Assembly: GCA_046344715.1 (NCBI GenBank)
Contig: JBKDKX010000004.1
Span: 1-64,000 of the forward strand
Direction of reading: 5' to 3'
Source: CAZAQK01 sp046344715
GTDB taxonomy: Bacteria; Pseudomonadota; Alphaproteobacteria; Rickettsiales; SXRF01
DNA length: 64,000 bases
Below the pieces are notes generated by a model. The model saw nothing but the letters and a program-made list of their open reading frames with translations, ran no database searches and had not been told where the DNA came from. Positions within the stretch are counted from its first letter, which is position 1; the number at the start of each line of letters is the position of its first letter. A program made the position numbers and the translations under genes. Positions 42,615-50,937 of this stretch are shown here, in pieces.

Positions 42615-44684
42615 TTACGCCACCTTCTTATGTTGTGGCCCCGCTATTTCCTTGGTGCATTCCGCCATGGTGCGGGAAGCGCGGGAGATAGGATCGGTCA
42701 TATAAAAATTCGGGAAGAATTCATCAAACGGCACATCGGAAATATGAAAGGTTTTGGAATGCACCGCCCTGGCTGGCCACTTTGCCGTCACTATCTCACC
42801 CACATGCGCCATATGCGGAGCCACTTGCGCCATGCGTGCACGCAACTGCGTCAATGTATTATACGGCAGCGAAATTTTGAGGACATCCGCCAACGCGCGC
42901 AGTATCGTCCAGTCCTCTTTCGCTTGCCCGGGTGGGAACACTGCCTGCTTTGTTTGTTGTACGCGGCCTTCAAGATTTACGAATGTAGCATCTTTCTCAG
43001 TGTATGCCCCGCCAGGAAGCACCACATCGGCACGGTGCGCGCCGTCATCTCCGTGATGCCCCTGATAAATCACGAATGATTTACCAAGCAAGTTCATATC
43101 AAACTCATCAGCCCCCAGAAGATACACAAGCTTGATTGCACCGGTGCTGCAACCATCAAAAATCTCGGCAATATCCTTGCCACCTTTTGCTGGCACGAAC
43201 CCGAGGTCAAGCGCACCTACGCGCCCAGCCGCATGATGTAGCACATTAAACCCATTCCAGTCAGAACGAATAATTTTCGCGCGCTCTGCAAGTACCAGTG
43301 ACGCTCCAAATACCTCGCTACCATCGTTACGGGCAAGAGCGGCAGAACCAAGAATAATCATAGGATTTTTAGCACTCGCCAAAATATCGCTCAACGGATG
43401 CTTACCGGAAGCAATATCCGCTAGAATACGCGGATCACTACCCAGATGCTCATACGGATACGTTAGTTCATTCTCATGGCCAAGGTTATAGACGCGCAGA
43501 CCATTATTTAGCCATGCCTTGCGAATGCGGGCATTCACCAGCGACGCCTCACGGCGCGGATTCACACCAACGAGCAGGCAAACATCCGCCTGTTCAATAC
43601 CGGAAATGGTGGTGTTAAACAAATAATGCGCACGATTCTCTGCATCAATTTTAGCACCTTCCTGACGACAATCGCGATTTGCCACACCCAGCGCATCAAG
43701 CACATCTTTTAGTGCTATTACGCTTTCCGCACATACCATATTACCCGCAAGTGCCGCCATTTCTTCAGGCTTTAATGCCTTCATGCGCTCAGCGATTACA
43801 GCTAGCGCCTGTTCCCATGTGGCTTCCTGCAGTTTACCGTTGGCACCACGCACATACGGTTTATCCAGTCGTTGCAAGCGCAGGCCATCACACGCAAGGC
43901 GAGTTTTATCAGAAATCCACTCTTCATTGATATCTTCATTCACACGCGGCAACACGCGCAACACGGAAGCACCACGGCTATCCACGCGGATATTGCTGCC
44001 CACTGCATCCAGCACATCGATGGTTTCCGTTTTTTTCAGCTCCCATGGGCGAGCTGCAAATGCATAAGGTTTAGAGGTAAGCGCACCTACAGGACATAAA
44101 TCAGCAAGGTTGCCAGAGAGTTCAGAGGTCAGTGATTTTTCGACATACGTGCCGATCTCCATGTGTTCACCACGACCATACGCACCAAGCTCCGGCACAC
44201 CAGCAATCTGCGTAGCAAAGCGCACACAGCGCGTGCAGTGAATACAGCGCGTCATCTCGGTTTTGATAACAGGCCCCATATATTTATCTTCCACGGCGCG
44301 CTTGTGCTCTGTGTAGCGGCTTTTACCGGTGCCGTAGGCCATCGCCTGATCCTGCAAGTCGCACTCGCCGCCCTGATCGCAGATTGGACAATCCAGCGGG
44401 TGGTTGATAAGCAGAAATTCCATTACCCCTTCGCGGGCTTTTTTTACCATCGGCGAATTGGTTTTTACCACCATGCCATCAGCGCAAGGAAGCGCGCACG
44501 AGGCCTGCGGCTTCGGTGGACCAGGAGATACTTCTACCAAACACATGCGACAGTTACCGGCAATCGCAAGACGCTCATGATAGCAAAAACGCGGTATCTC
44601 GATGCCCAGCTGCTCACAGGCCTGAATCAGCACTGTGCCCTGTTCAACTTCTATCTCTTGTCCATCAATCGTAAGTTTAGGCAT
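42615..44684 (-). CDS. nuoG: NADH-quinone oxidoreductase subunit G
   Basis: Largest peripheral subunit of complex I. 689 residues. N-terminal ferredoxin domain with 2Fe-2S ligands Cys34, Cys45, Cys48 and Cys63 (cluster N1b), then the His-Cys region around HPLDCPICDQGGECDLQDQ (about 95-113; clusters N5 and N4), and MTRCIHCTRCVRFATQIAG (about 139-157). The second half is a molybdopterin-oxidoreductase-like domain without the cofactor, as is normal for NuoG. Nine bases separate it from the 115-residue gene upstream. Confidence 0.97.
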   Translation of the reverse strand: MPKLTIDGQEIEVEQGTVLIQACEQLGIEIPRFCYHERLAIAGNCRMCLVEVSPGPPKPQASCALPCADGMVVKTNSPMVKKAREGVMEFLLINHPLDCPICDQGGECDLQDQAMAYGTGKSRYTEHKRAVEDKYMGPVIKTEMTRCIHCTRCVRFATQIAGVPELGAYGRGEHMEIGTYVEKSLTSELSGNLADLCPVGALTSKPYAFAARPWELKKTETIDVLDAVGSNIRVDSRGASVLRVLPRVNEDINEEWISDKTRLACDGLRLQRLDKPYVRGANGKLQEATWEQALAVIAERMKALKPEEMAALAGNMVCAESVIALKDVLDALGVANRDCRQEGAKIDAENRAHYLFNTTISGIEQADVCLLVGVNPRREASLVNARIRKAWLNNGLRVYNLGHENELTYPYEHLGSDPRILADIASGKHPLSDILASAKNPMIILGSAALARNDGSEVFGASLVLAERAKIIRSDWNGFNVLHHAAGRVGALDLGFVPAKGGKDIAEIFDGCSTGAIKLVYLLGADEFDMNLLGKSFVIYQGHHGDDGAHRADVVLPGGAYTEKDATFVNLEGRVQQTKQAVFPPGQAKEDWTILRALADVLKISLPYNTLTQLRARMAQVAPHMAHVGEIVTAKWPARAVHSKTFHISDVPFDEFFPNFYMTDPISRASRTMAECTKEIAGPQHKKVA

Positions 44685-44693
44685 ATATTCTTA

Positions 44694-45041
44694 TCACCGA
44701 TTACCTTGTTGCTTTGCCAATTCATTCATCAACATGAAAATTTTTTCTTTCAACATCTCAAATTCAGTCAGTTTTGGCCTCTTGAATTTTACAAGACTGT
44801 AATTGACTTTAGTGTGCTCATTCTGGCTACGACCTGAACGCACGAATTCTATACTACCCATACCCAACATCATCGGTGATTTGAACACCACTTCAGAAAT
44901 AGCCATGATAGGAATTTCACGCTTCGCGTTTGGCCCATACTTGAACATGTTCCATATCCCCGGACGATGGATGATTACACGGTCAGAAAGCAACTCCACC
45001 TGCCCGTCAAATCCTTCCACAAACATAATGCGCTTGGCCAT
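44694..45041 (-). CDS. PH-like domain protein in nuo operon, 115 aa
   Basis: No confident family. MAKRIMFVEGFDGQVELLSD then RVIIHRPGIWNMFKYGPNAK and REIPIMAISEVVFKSP read as alternating strands, as in bacterial PH-like (bPH/DUF4429-type) domains, where an IPIxxI-x-V stretch is common. A C-terminal helix (LTEFEMLKEKIFMLMNELAK) follows. Soluble, no signal peptide. It lies between nuoF and nuoG with gaps of 8 and 9 bases and so belongs to the operon. Its presence here is unusual. Confidence 0.55.
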   Translation of the reverse strand: MAKRIMFVEGFDGQVELLSDRVIIHRPGIWNMFKYGPNAKREIPIMAISEVVFKSPMMLGMGSIEFVRSGRSQNEHTKVNYSLVKFKRPKLTEFEMLKEKIFMLMNELAKQQGNR

Positions 45042-45049
45042 ATATGCTC

Positions 45050-46333
45050 CTATGCTGCCCTTTTACCGGTGAATTCATGAATACGCCGCTCAATCTCCGG
45101 GCGGAAGTGGCGCACCAGCCCCTGAACCGGCCACGCCGCAGCATCACCCAGCGCACAGATAGTGTGACCTTCAATCCGGCCTGCTACGTCAAGCATTTGA
45201 TCTATCTCTTCAACTGTCGCATTGCCGCGCACCATGCGCTCCATCATGCGCCATAGCCAGCCTGTGCCCTCACGACACGGCGTGCATTGACCACAGGATT
45301 CATGCGTATAAAATTTAGAAAGGCGCGCGATAGCTTTCACAACGTCGGTGGATTTATCCATCACAATCACCGCCGCCGTGCCAAGGCCGGATTTCACTGC
45401 TTTTAAGCTGTCAAAATCCATCAGAACCGTATCGCAAATATCTTTTGGCAGCAGCGGAACTGATGAACCACCGGGAATAATGGCCAGCAAATTATCCCAA
45501 CCGCCGCGTACACCGCCGGCATGACGCTCGATAAGTTCTTTCAGCGGAATGCCCATTTCCTCTTCCACGTTACATGGATGGTTCACATGGCCGGAAATAC
45601 AGAATACTTTTGTGCCCGTATTATTTGGGCGGCCAATACCCGCAAACCATGCTGAACCACGGCGCAGGATGGTCGGCACCACCGCGATAGATTCCACATT
45701 ATTCACCGTGGTTGGGCAACCCCATACACCCATAGCTGCTGGAAATGGCGGCTTCAGGCGCGGCTGGCCTTTTTTTCCTTCGAGCGATTCAATGAGCGCA
45801 GTTTCTTCACCACAAATATACGCCCCTGCCCCACGATGCACATAAATATCGCAGTCATACCCAGAACCGCAGGCATTTTTGCCGATAAGTTTTGCGTCAT
45901 AGGCTTCTTGTATCGCATGTTCTAGGCGATCCGCTTCTTCATGGAATTCACCGCGGATATAAATATACGCCGCCACCGCACGCATCGCAAAGCAGGCAAT
46001 CAGGCAGCCTTCGATGAGCTTGTGCGGATCATGGCGCATCATGTCGCGGTCTTTGCAGGTGCCTGGCTCGCCTTCGTCGGCATTCACCACAAGATATGAC
46101 GGCCTGCCATCGGATTTCTTCGGCATGAACGACCATTTGATACCGGTAGAAAACCCAGCACCACCGCGGCCACGCAGGCCAGAAGCTTTGACTTCTTCAA
46201 TAATAGCCTCCTGCCCCTTGGCAAGAATAGCTTTGGTATTATCCCAATCACCACGCGCACGCGCGCCAGCCAACGTCCAGTCTTCGTAGCCATAGAGGTT
46301 GGTGAATATACGGTCTGAGTCTTTAAGCATCAC
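45050..46333 (-). CDS. nuoF: NADH-quinone oxidoreductase subunit F
   Basis: Holds FMN, the NADH site and cluster N3 at the tip of complex I. 427 residues. GLRGRGGAGFSTGIKWSFMP (about 52-71) is the FMN/NADH glycine-rich loop, VVNADEGEPGTCKDRDM (about 82-98) follows, and the 4Fe-4S motif is ESCGQCTPCREGTGW (about 346-360) with its distal cysteine in HTICALGDA (about 391-399). Overlaps nuoE by 4 bases. Confidence 0.98.
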   Translation of the reverse strand: MMLKDSDRIFTNLYGYEDWTLAGARARGDWDNTKAILAKGQEAIIEEVKASGLRGRGGAGFSTGIKWSFMPKKSDGRPSYLVVNADEGEPGTCKDRDMMRHDPHKLIEGCLIACFAMRAVAAYIYIRGEFHEEADRLEHAIQEAYDAKLIGKNACGSGYDCDIYVHRGAGAYICGEETALIESLEGKKGQPRLKPPFPAAMGVWGCPTTVNNVESIAVVPTILRRGSAWFAGIGRPNNTGTKVFCISGHVNHPCNVEEEMGIPLKELIERHAGGVRGGWDNLLAIIPGGSSVPLLPKDICDTVLMDFDSLKAVKSGLGTAAVIVMDKSTDVVKAIARLSKFYTHESCGQCTPCREGTGWLWRMMERMVRGNATVEEIDQMLDVAGRIEGHTICALGDAAAWPVQGLVRHFRPEIERRIHEFTGKRAA

Positions 46334-46938
46334 TTCACCTCTTTTAATGAAGTAAGACCTACCACTGGCTCGGAGCTGCGGCGTGAGCTTTGCGGGCCGG
46401 GCTTTGGTTGGTTGCCACGGGCGATTGTATCAATGATACGCGTCATGGAATCCGGCGATAGGTCTTCGTAATACACATCATCAATCGAGCACATCGGCGC
46501 ATTCACGCACGCCCCCAGACACTCCACTTCACGCAGTGTAAATTGACCATCCGGCGTGGTCTGCCCAAGACCAATGCCGAGGTGCGATTTGCAGGCATCC
46601 ACAATACCATCCGAGCCACGCAACCAACATGGTGTGGTGGTGCATAATTCAATGGTGTGCCTTCCAACTGGCTCAAGGTTATACATGGTGTAAAAACTCG
46701 CCACCTCATACACGCGCACCGGCGGCATGGAGAGCATATCCGCCACATAATCCATGGCCACTTTAGAAAGCCAGTTTGCATTCTGCTTCTGCGCCAACGT
46801 AAGCAGCGGCATGAGTGCGCTTTGCTGGCGGCCAGCCGGGTAACGCGCAATAATCGCCTGTGCTTTTTTCAGATTTTCATCGGTAAAAGCAAAAGACTGT
46901 TCAAACTGTGTGTGTGCGAGGTGATGTTTTCCTACCAT
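46330..46938 (-). CDS. nuoE: NADH-quinone oxidoreductase subunit E
   Basis: Thioredoxin-like subunit carrying the 2Fe-2S cluster N1a next to NuoF. 202 residues; ligands Cys99 and Cys104 (CTTTPCWLRG) and Cys140 and Cys144 (CLGACVNAPMC). The helical N-terminal part and VYEVASFYTMY (about 76-86) are typical. The last 25 residues (KPGPQSSRRSSEPVV) form a flexible tail. A secreted-protein gene separates it from nuoD, unlike the common nuoD-nuoE order. Confidence 0.97.
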   Translation of the reverse strand: MVGKHHLAHTQFEQSFAFTDENLKKAQAIIARYPAGRQQSALMPLLTLAQKQNANWLSKVAMDYVADMLSMPPVRVYEVASFYTMYNLEPVGRHTIELCTTTPCWLRGSDGIVDACKSHLGIGLGQTTPDGQFTLREVECLGACVNAPMCSIDDVYYEDLSPDSMTRIIDTIARGNQPKPGPQSSRRSSEPVVGLTSLKEVK

Positions 46939-46943
46939 ATATC

Positions 46944-47639
46944 TTACCGCTTTTTCTTCTTTTTCTTATTCTTTCTTGTACCCTGTTCAGCAGCTGTATA
47001 AACCTTCTGATACACCCTTACCATCCTGACATTTGCCTTATCAGGCGGCGGCATTAGAAGCATCTGGCCAACACTGAACGGATCCAGTTTATTGGCAGCA
47101 ATAAAGCAAGCAAGACTATCATATGACACACCATCTTTATAAAAATACAGCACACCACTATCATGCATTACAAATTGCTCAAGCACCTTACTGCGGTTTG
47201 AACGAAGCTTATTTAACACATTGGTGTCAGACCCAGGGCTCTGAGAGCCTTTGAAGCTTGCGAATGTGTCATCTTTCTCAAAAATAAAATACTGAAAGGG
47301 CGACGCTGAATAATCACTAAGCTCAATACCCGTAGGGTTTTCAAACACCATCATCAGCTTCCATAATCCAACGATATCATTTTTTGTGCATAATCTTGAT
47401 GGAGGCAACGCAGGAAAATAAGCTTCCGTGCTATTAGGTATCAGCCTTGGAGCCTGCTGTGCATTATTTTGCAGTGCCGCATCTGGCAATTCAGGGACTT
47501 CCAAAGCGGGTTCCTCACCTTCATCCACCTCCTCTGAGTCAGGCGCACCAAAAAGACCGCCACCATCCATCTGGGCACTGGCTGGTGACACATTAGAAAT
47601 TATAATCAATGCTAAGAGAATAAATAATCTGTACATCAT
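46944..47639 (-). CDS. Exported protein of unknown function in nuo operon, 231 aa, lysine-rich tail
   Basis: Signal peptide: YRLFILLALIIISNVSPASA with likely cleavage after ASA (about residue 22). An acidic linker (EEVDEGEEPALEVPELPD, about 36-53) leads to a domain from about 83 with DIVGLWKLMMVFENPTG and FQYFIFEKDDTFASFKG, somewhat lipocalin-like in pattern. Three cysteines at most, no membrane helix. The protein ends in a run of lysines (residues about 222-231). Overlaps nuoD by 4 bases; 5 bases from nuoE. An exported protein inside complex I is unexpected; function unknown. Confidence 0.7.
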   Translation of the reverse strand: MMYRLFILLALIIISNVSPASAQMDGGGLFGAPDSEEVDEGEEPALEVPELPDAALQNNAQQAPRLIPNSTEAYFPALPPSRLCTKNDIVGLWKLMMVFENPTGIELSDYSASPFQYFIFEKDDTFASFKGSQSPGSDTNVLNKLRSNRSKVLEQFVMHDSGVLYFYKDGVSYDSLACFIAANKLDPFSVGQMLLMPPPDKANVRMVRVYQKVYTAAEQGTRKNKKKKKKR

Positions 47640-48814
47640 CGGTCTATCTCCCCGAAAACGATATCCATTGTGCCTATGATAGCCACAACATCTGCCAGCA
47701 TATGCCCTTTGCTCATAAAGTCCAGTGCCTGCAGGTGTGCAAACCCTGGCGCGCGCACCTTGCAGCGGTATGGTTTGTTTGTGCCATCCGCCACCAGATA
47801 CACGCCAAATTCACCTTTTGGTGCTTCCACAGCCGTATAGGTTTCACCGGCAGGCACGTGATACCCTTCGGTATATAACTTGAAGTGATGGATAAGCGCT
47901 TCCATGGACTGTTTCATATTACCACGCTTAGGTGGCGCAATTTTAGGATCATCGGTTACCACTGGCCCTTTTGGCATACGGTCAAGACACTGTTTGATAA
48001 TGCGAAGCGACTGGCGCATTTCTTCCATGCGTACCAGATACCTATCCCACGAATCGCCATTTTTGCCGATCGGAATATCAAAATCCAGCTGTTCATAAAT
48101 TTCATACGGCTGGCTCTTACGTAAATCCCATGCAATGCCTGATCCACGCAGCATCGGCCCAGAGAACCCCCAGTCAAATGCTTCTTTGGCTGTGACGATA
48201 CCAATATCAACAAGCCGCTGCTTGAAGATGCGGTTTTCGGTTAGTAGGCTATCTACGTCATCAATGATTTTTTTGAAACCTTCAGCGAAGGAATAAATAT
48301 CGTCTTCCATGCCTGCCGGAATATCCTGATGCACCCCACCCGGGCGAATATAAGCAGAATGGAAGCGTGCACCGGAAGCACGCTCATAAAATTCCAGCAC
48401 TTTTTCACGCTCTTCAAACATCCAGAGCAGCGGTGTCATTGCCCCAACATCAAGCGCTTGTGTGGTGACGTTAAGAATATGGTTTAAGATGCGGGTAAGC
48501 TCGGAGAAGAGCACGCGGATGTATTTGGCACGAAGTGGCACTTCGCAACCCAGCAGCTTTTCCACCGCCAGTGAGAAGCAATGCTCCTGGTTCATCGGCG
48601 ATACATAATCCAGCCGGTCAAAATAAGGCAGTGCTTGCAAATAGGTTTTGTGCTCAATCAATTTTTCTGTGCCACGATGCAGAAGGCCGATATGCGGATC
48701 AGCGCGTTGCACCACCTCCCCGTCCATCTCCAGCACAAGCCGAAGCACACCATGCGCCGCCGGATGTTGTGGGCCAAAATTGAGGGTGAGATTTTTCAGT
48801 TCGACCTGAGTCAT
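47636..48814 (-). CDS. nuoD: NADH-quinone oxidoreductase subunit D
   Basis: The 49-kDa-type subunit forming the quinone site with NuoB. 392 residues. Start LTLNFGPQHPAAHGVLRLVL (about 9-28), RGTEKLIEHKTYLQALPYFD (about 47-66), YVSPMNQEHCF, and the C-terminal GEFGVYLVADGTNKPYRCKV (about 333-352) and DVVAIIGTMDIVFGEIDR. Homologous to the large subunit of NiFe hydrogenases. Its start overlaps the GNAT gene end by 4 bases. Confidence 0.98.
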   Translation of the reverse strand: MTQVELKNLTLNFGPQHPAAHGVLRLVLEMDGEVVQRADPHIGLLHRGTEKLIEHKTYLQALPYFDRLDYVSPMNQEHCFSLAVEKLLGCEVPLRAKYIRVLFSELTRILNHILNVTTQALDVGAMTPLLWMFEEREKVLEFYERASGARFHSAYIRPGGVHQDIPAGMEDDIYSFAEGFKKIIDDVDSLLTENRIFKQRLVDIGIVTAKEAFDWGFSGPMLRGSGIAWDLRKSQPYEIYEQLDFDIPIGKNGDSWDRYLVRMEEMRQSLRIIKQCLDRMPKGPVVTDDPKIAPPKRGNMKQSMEALIHHFKLYTEGYHVPAGETYTAVEAPKGEFGVYLVADGTNKPYRCKVRAPGFAHLQALDFMSKGHMLADVVAIIGTMDIVFGEIDR

Positions 48815-49317
48815 AAAAACCTATGCATAATGTACACATCCACCAGTTTTTTTGTAGCATGTTGGAAACCTTTGGGCAGCGTGCCAACAATTTTAAACCC
48901 CAGCGATTGCCACAATTCCACCGCTATCTTGTTGGTGCTGACCACAAAGTTGAACTGCATAGCCTTATAGCCAAGTTTCTTTGCCTGCTTGATAGCATGC
49001 TTGCCAAGCGCCTGCCCGATCCCCATACGACGATAATCCGGACTAACGATAAAAGAAGCATTAGCCACGTGATCGGCATGGCAGGTGCGGTTCGGGCGCA
49101 CCGCCGCCATAGCCGCCACCTTACCCTTGACATCAGCCACATAGCAATGTGTGCCTTTGGCAGTCATCCAGTATGCAAGTGAACGTTCTGGCGTCATCTC
49201 TTTACGTGAATAAGAATAGGTTTGCCCCTCATCGAGAATCTGGCAGAAAATGTCATATATCTCTTCAAAATCTTCTAACTTTGCTTCCCTGATGGTGAAT
49301 GCTGCTTGCTTTGCCAT
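48811..49317 (-). CDS. GNAT family N-acetyltransferase, inserted between nuoC and nuoD
   Basis: 168 residues with a single GNAT fold. FTIREAKLEDFEEIYDIFCQ opens it, and the acetyl-CoA loop is VSPDYRRMGIGQALGKHAIK (about 92-111, R/Q-x-x-G-x-G/A form). YKAMQFNFVVSTNKIAVELW and LGFKIVGTLPKGF complete the fold, similar to phosphinothricin/L-amino-acid acetyltransferases. Substrate unknown. It is translationally coupled to nuoD (4-base overlap) and 2 bases from nuoC. Acylation of a complex I subunit is possible but only inference. Confidence 0.88.
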   Translation of the reverse strand: MAKQAAFTIREAKLEDFEEIYDIFCQILDEGQTYSYSRKEMTPERSLAYWMTAKGTHCYVADVKGKVAAMAAVRPNRTCHADHVANASFIVSPDYRRMGIGQALGKHAIKQAKKLGYKAMQFNFVVSTNKIAVELWQSLGFKIVGTLPKGFQHATKKLVDVYIMHRFL

Positions 49318-49319
49318 CG

Positions 49320-49916
49320 CTATTTCGTTCCTGTCGCCTTCTCATCCCCAGGCAGCACATAGTCCGCGCCCTCCCACGGACTTAAAAAATCAAAACTGCG
49401 GTAAGCCTGATTGAGCTTTACCGGCTCATACACCACGCGCTTTTGCACTTCATCATACCTAAGCTCAACATAGCCGGTAAGGGGGAAATCTTTGCGCTGC
49501 GGATGCCCGTCAAACCCATAATCTGTAAGTATACGGCGCAGATCAGGATGACCGGCGAACAGCACACCGTACATATCCCACACTTCGCGCTCATACCAAC
49601 CAGCAGCAGAATACACACCACAAGCCGTTGGCACCGGAGTTTTATCATCAGTCGCAATCTTTACACGAATACGGGCATTGTGTGTGAAACTGAGCAGATG
49701 ATACACCACCTCAAAACGTTTCTCGCGATCAGGATAATCCACACCACAAATATCCGTAAGCTGCACGAATTGACAAGATGCATCATCACGCAAAAACCAC
49801 AGCAGGGTTTCGAGATGCGCGTGATCAGTATGAATGACAAACTCGCCATTCACCATCCCAGCATGGAGAATACTACCGGAAATGGATTGTTGTAAATACG
49901 CGACAAAATCGTTCAT
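49320..49916 (-). CDS. nuoC: NADH-quinone oxidoreductase subunit C
   Basis: The 30-kDa-type peripheral subunit of complex I. 198 residues. DICGVDYPDREKRFEVVYHL (about 56-75) and ERE-VWDMYGVLFAGHPDLRRILTDYGFDGHP (about 128-159, read here in parts as EREVWDMYGVLFAGHPDLRR and ILTDYGFDGHP) are the family signature. A separate gene, not a NuoCD fusion. Overlaps nuoB by 4 bases. Confidence 0.97.
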   Translation of the reverse strand: MNDFVAYLQQSISGSILHAGMVNGEFVIHTDHAHLETLLWFLRDDASCQFVQLTDICGVDYPDREKRFEVVYHLLSFTHNARIRVKIATDDKTPVPTACGVYSAAGWYEREVWDMYGVLFAGHPDLRRILTDYGFDGHPQRKDFPLTGYVELRYDEVQKRVVYEPVKLNQAYRSFDFLSPWEGADYVLPGDEKATGTK

Positions 49917-50458
49917 CGTATGATTGTCCCTACACGACGGATTTTTTTCTGAAGCTGAAGAATGCCATACATCAGTGCCTCAGCAGTTGGCGGACAACCG
50001 GGCACATACACATCCACCGGCACAATACGATCACAACCGCGCACCACCGAATAGGAATAATGGTAATAGCCGCCACCATTGGCGCAGCTACCCATGGAAA
50101 TCACATAGCGCGGTTCGGCCATCTGGTCATAGACTTTGCGCAGTGCCGGTGCCATTTTGTTGCACAGCGTGCCAGCCACAATCATCACGTCCGCCTGACG
50201 CGGACTGGGGCGAAACACTACACCCAAATGATCCATATCATAGCGCGATGCTGCCGCCTGCATCATCTCCACCGCGCAACATGCCAGACCAAATGTCATT
50301 GGCCAAAGCGAGCCGGAACGCGCCCAATTTACCAGATGGTCAAGCTTGGCGACTACAAAGCCCTTGTCGTTCATCTGATCGAAAGCCTGCTTCAGCAGCC
50401 TGTCCTGATCGGTAATGAGCGGCTGGTGACTGGCAACTGGTGACTGAATTACTCCCAT
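49913..50458 (-). CDS. nuoB: NADH-quinone oxidoreductase subunit B
   Basis: Carries cluster N2, the last iron-sulfur centre before quinone. 181 residues from the ATG at 50458, preceded by a GAAAGGGG ribosome site; an ATG at 50479 has no such site. Ligands: tandem Cys in FGLACCAVEMM (about 53-63), and Cys in MGSCANGGGYYHYSYSV and VPGCPPTAEAL. The N-terminal QSPVASHQPLITDQ is encoded by a short direct repeat (about 50426-50450) and is not part of the conserved protein. Overlaps nuoA by 10 bases. Confidence 0.96.
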   Translation of the reverse strand: MGVIQSPVASHQPLITDQDRLLKQAFDQMNDKGFVVAKLDHLVNWARSGSLWPMTFGLACCAVEMMQAAASRYDMDHLGVVFRPSPRQADVMIVAGTLCNKMAPALRKVYDQMAEPRYVISMGSCANGGGYYHYSYSVVRGCDRIVPVDVYVPGCPPTAEALMYGILQLQKKIRRVGTIIR

Positions 50459-50814
50459 TCGAGTGCCCCTTTCTTCCATTCATAAAGAAAGCCAATGGTC
50501 AGCACAAATAAGAACCCCATCATAGACCAGAACCCCGGCACACCAATTTCTTCCAGTGAAATTGCCCACGGGAACAAAAAAGCCACTTCAAGGTCAAAGA
50601 TGATGAATAAAATTGCTACCAAATAAAAGCGCACATCAAACTTGCCGCGTGCGTCGCCGAATGCATCAAAGCCGCACTCATAGGCGGAGACTTTTTCCTT
50701 ATCCGGCTTTTGCCGCGCCAGCAACATCGGCAAAAAAACCATTACACACGCAAGCCCACAGGCAATGCCAAGAAAAACCAGTATCGGAAAGTAGTTTTGT
50801 AAGAGTGTATCCAT
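50449..50814 (-). CDS. nuoA: NADH-quinone oxidoreductase subunit A
   Basis: First gene of the complex I operon. 121 residues from the ATG at 50814 (MDTLLQNYFPILVFLG); a longer frame upstream adds an unconserved 12 residues. Three membrane helices at about 8-28, 62-82 and 90-110. The loop between helices 1 and 2 holds KVSAYECGFDAFGDARGKFD (about 47-66), including the conserved Cys that marks the active/deactive switch, and VRFYLVAILFIIFDLEVAFL (about 68-87) is the family core. It diverges from an unknown gene at 50938, leaving 123 bases for regulation. Confidence 0.97.
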   Translation of the reverse strand: MDTLLQNYFPILVFLGIACGLACVMVFLPMLLARQKPDKEKVSAYECGFDAFGDARGKFDVRFYLVAILFIIFDLEVAFLFPWAISLEEIGVPGFWSMMGFLFVLTIGFLYEWKKGALEWE

Positions 50815-50844
50815 GCGTATGCTTTTACAGAGTAAACCCCCGCC

Positions 50845-50888
50845 TTGCAAAGGGATTTTTGCAATTTTTTACTGCAATAACTTATTGC
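50845..50888. promoter_or_regulatory. Hairpin and 15-base palindrome upstream of nuoA
   Basis: TTGCAAA (50845-50851) pairs with TTTGCAA (50858-50864). Next to it GCAATAA-C-TTATTGC (50874-50888) is a perfect palindrome around one base. Both lie in the 123-base gap between nuoA and the divergent unknown gene, where a regulator would bind. The palindrome may be an operator. No regulator gene is adjacent, and the hairpin could also be the start of the nuo leader. Confidence 0.4.
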
Positions 50889-50937
50889 GGGTAAAGGTTA
50901 ATAAATGGTATAAAACTGAATCTGGAAAATACGTATC

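Noticed and set aside
44163..44837. Long open frame on the plus strand, antisense to nuoG
   Set aside because: It lies opposite conserved NuoG iron-sulfur coding sequence, has no family motif and no ribosome site; its composition is a mirror of nuoG codons.
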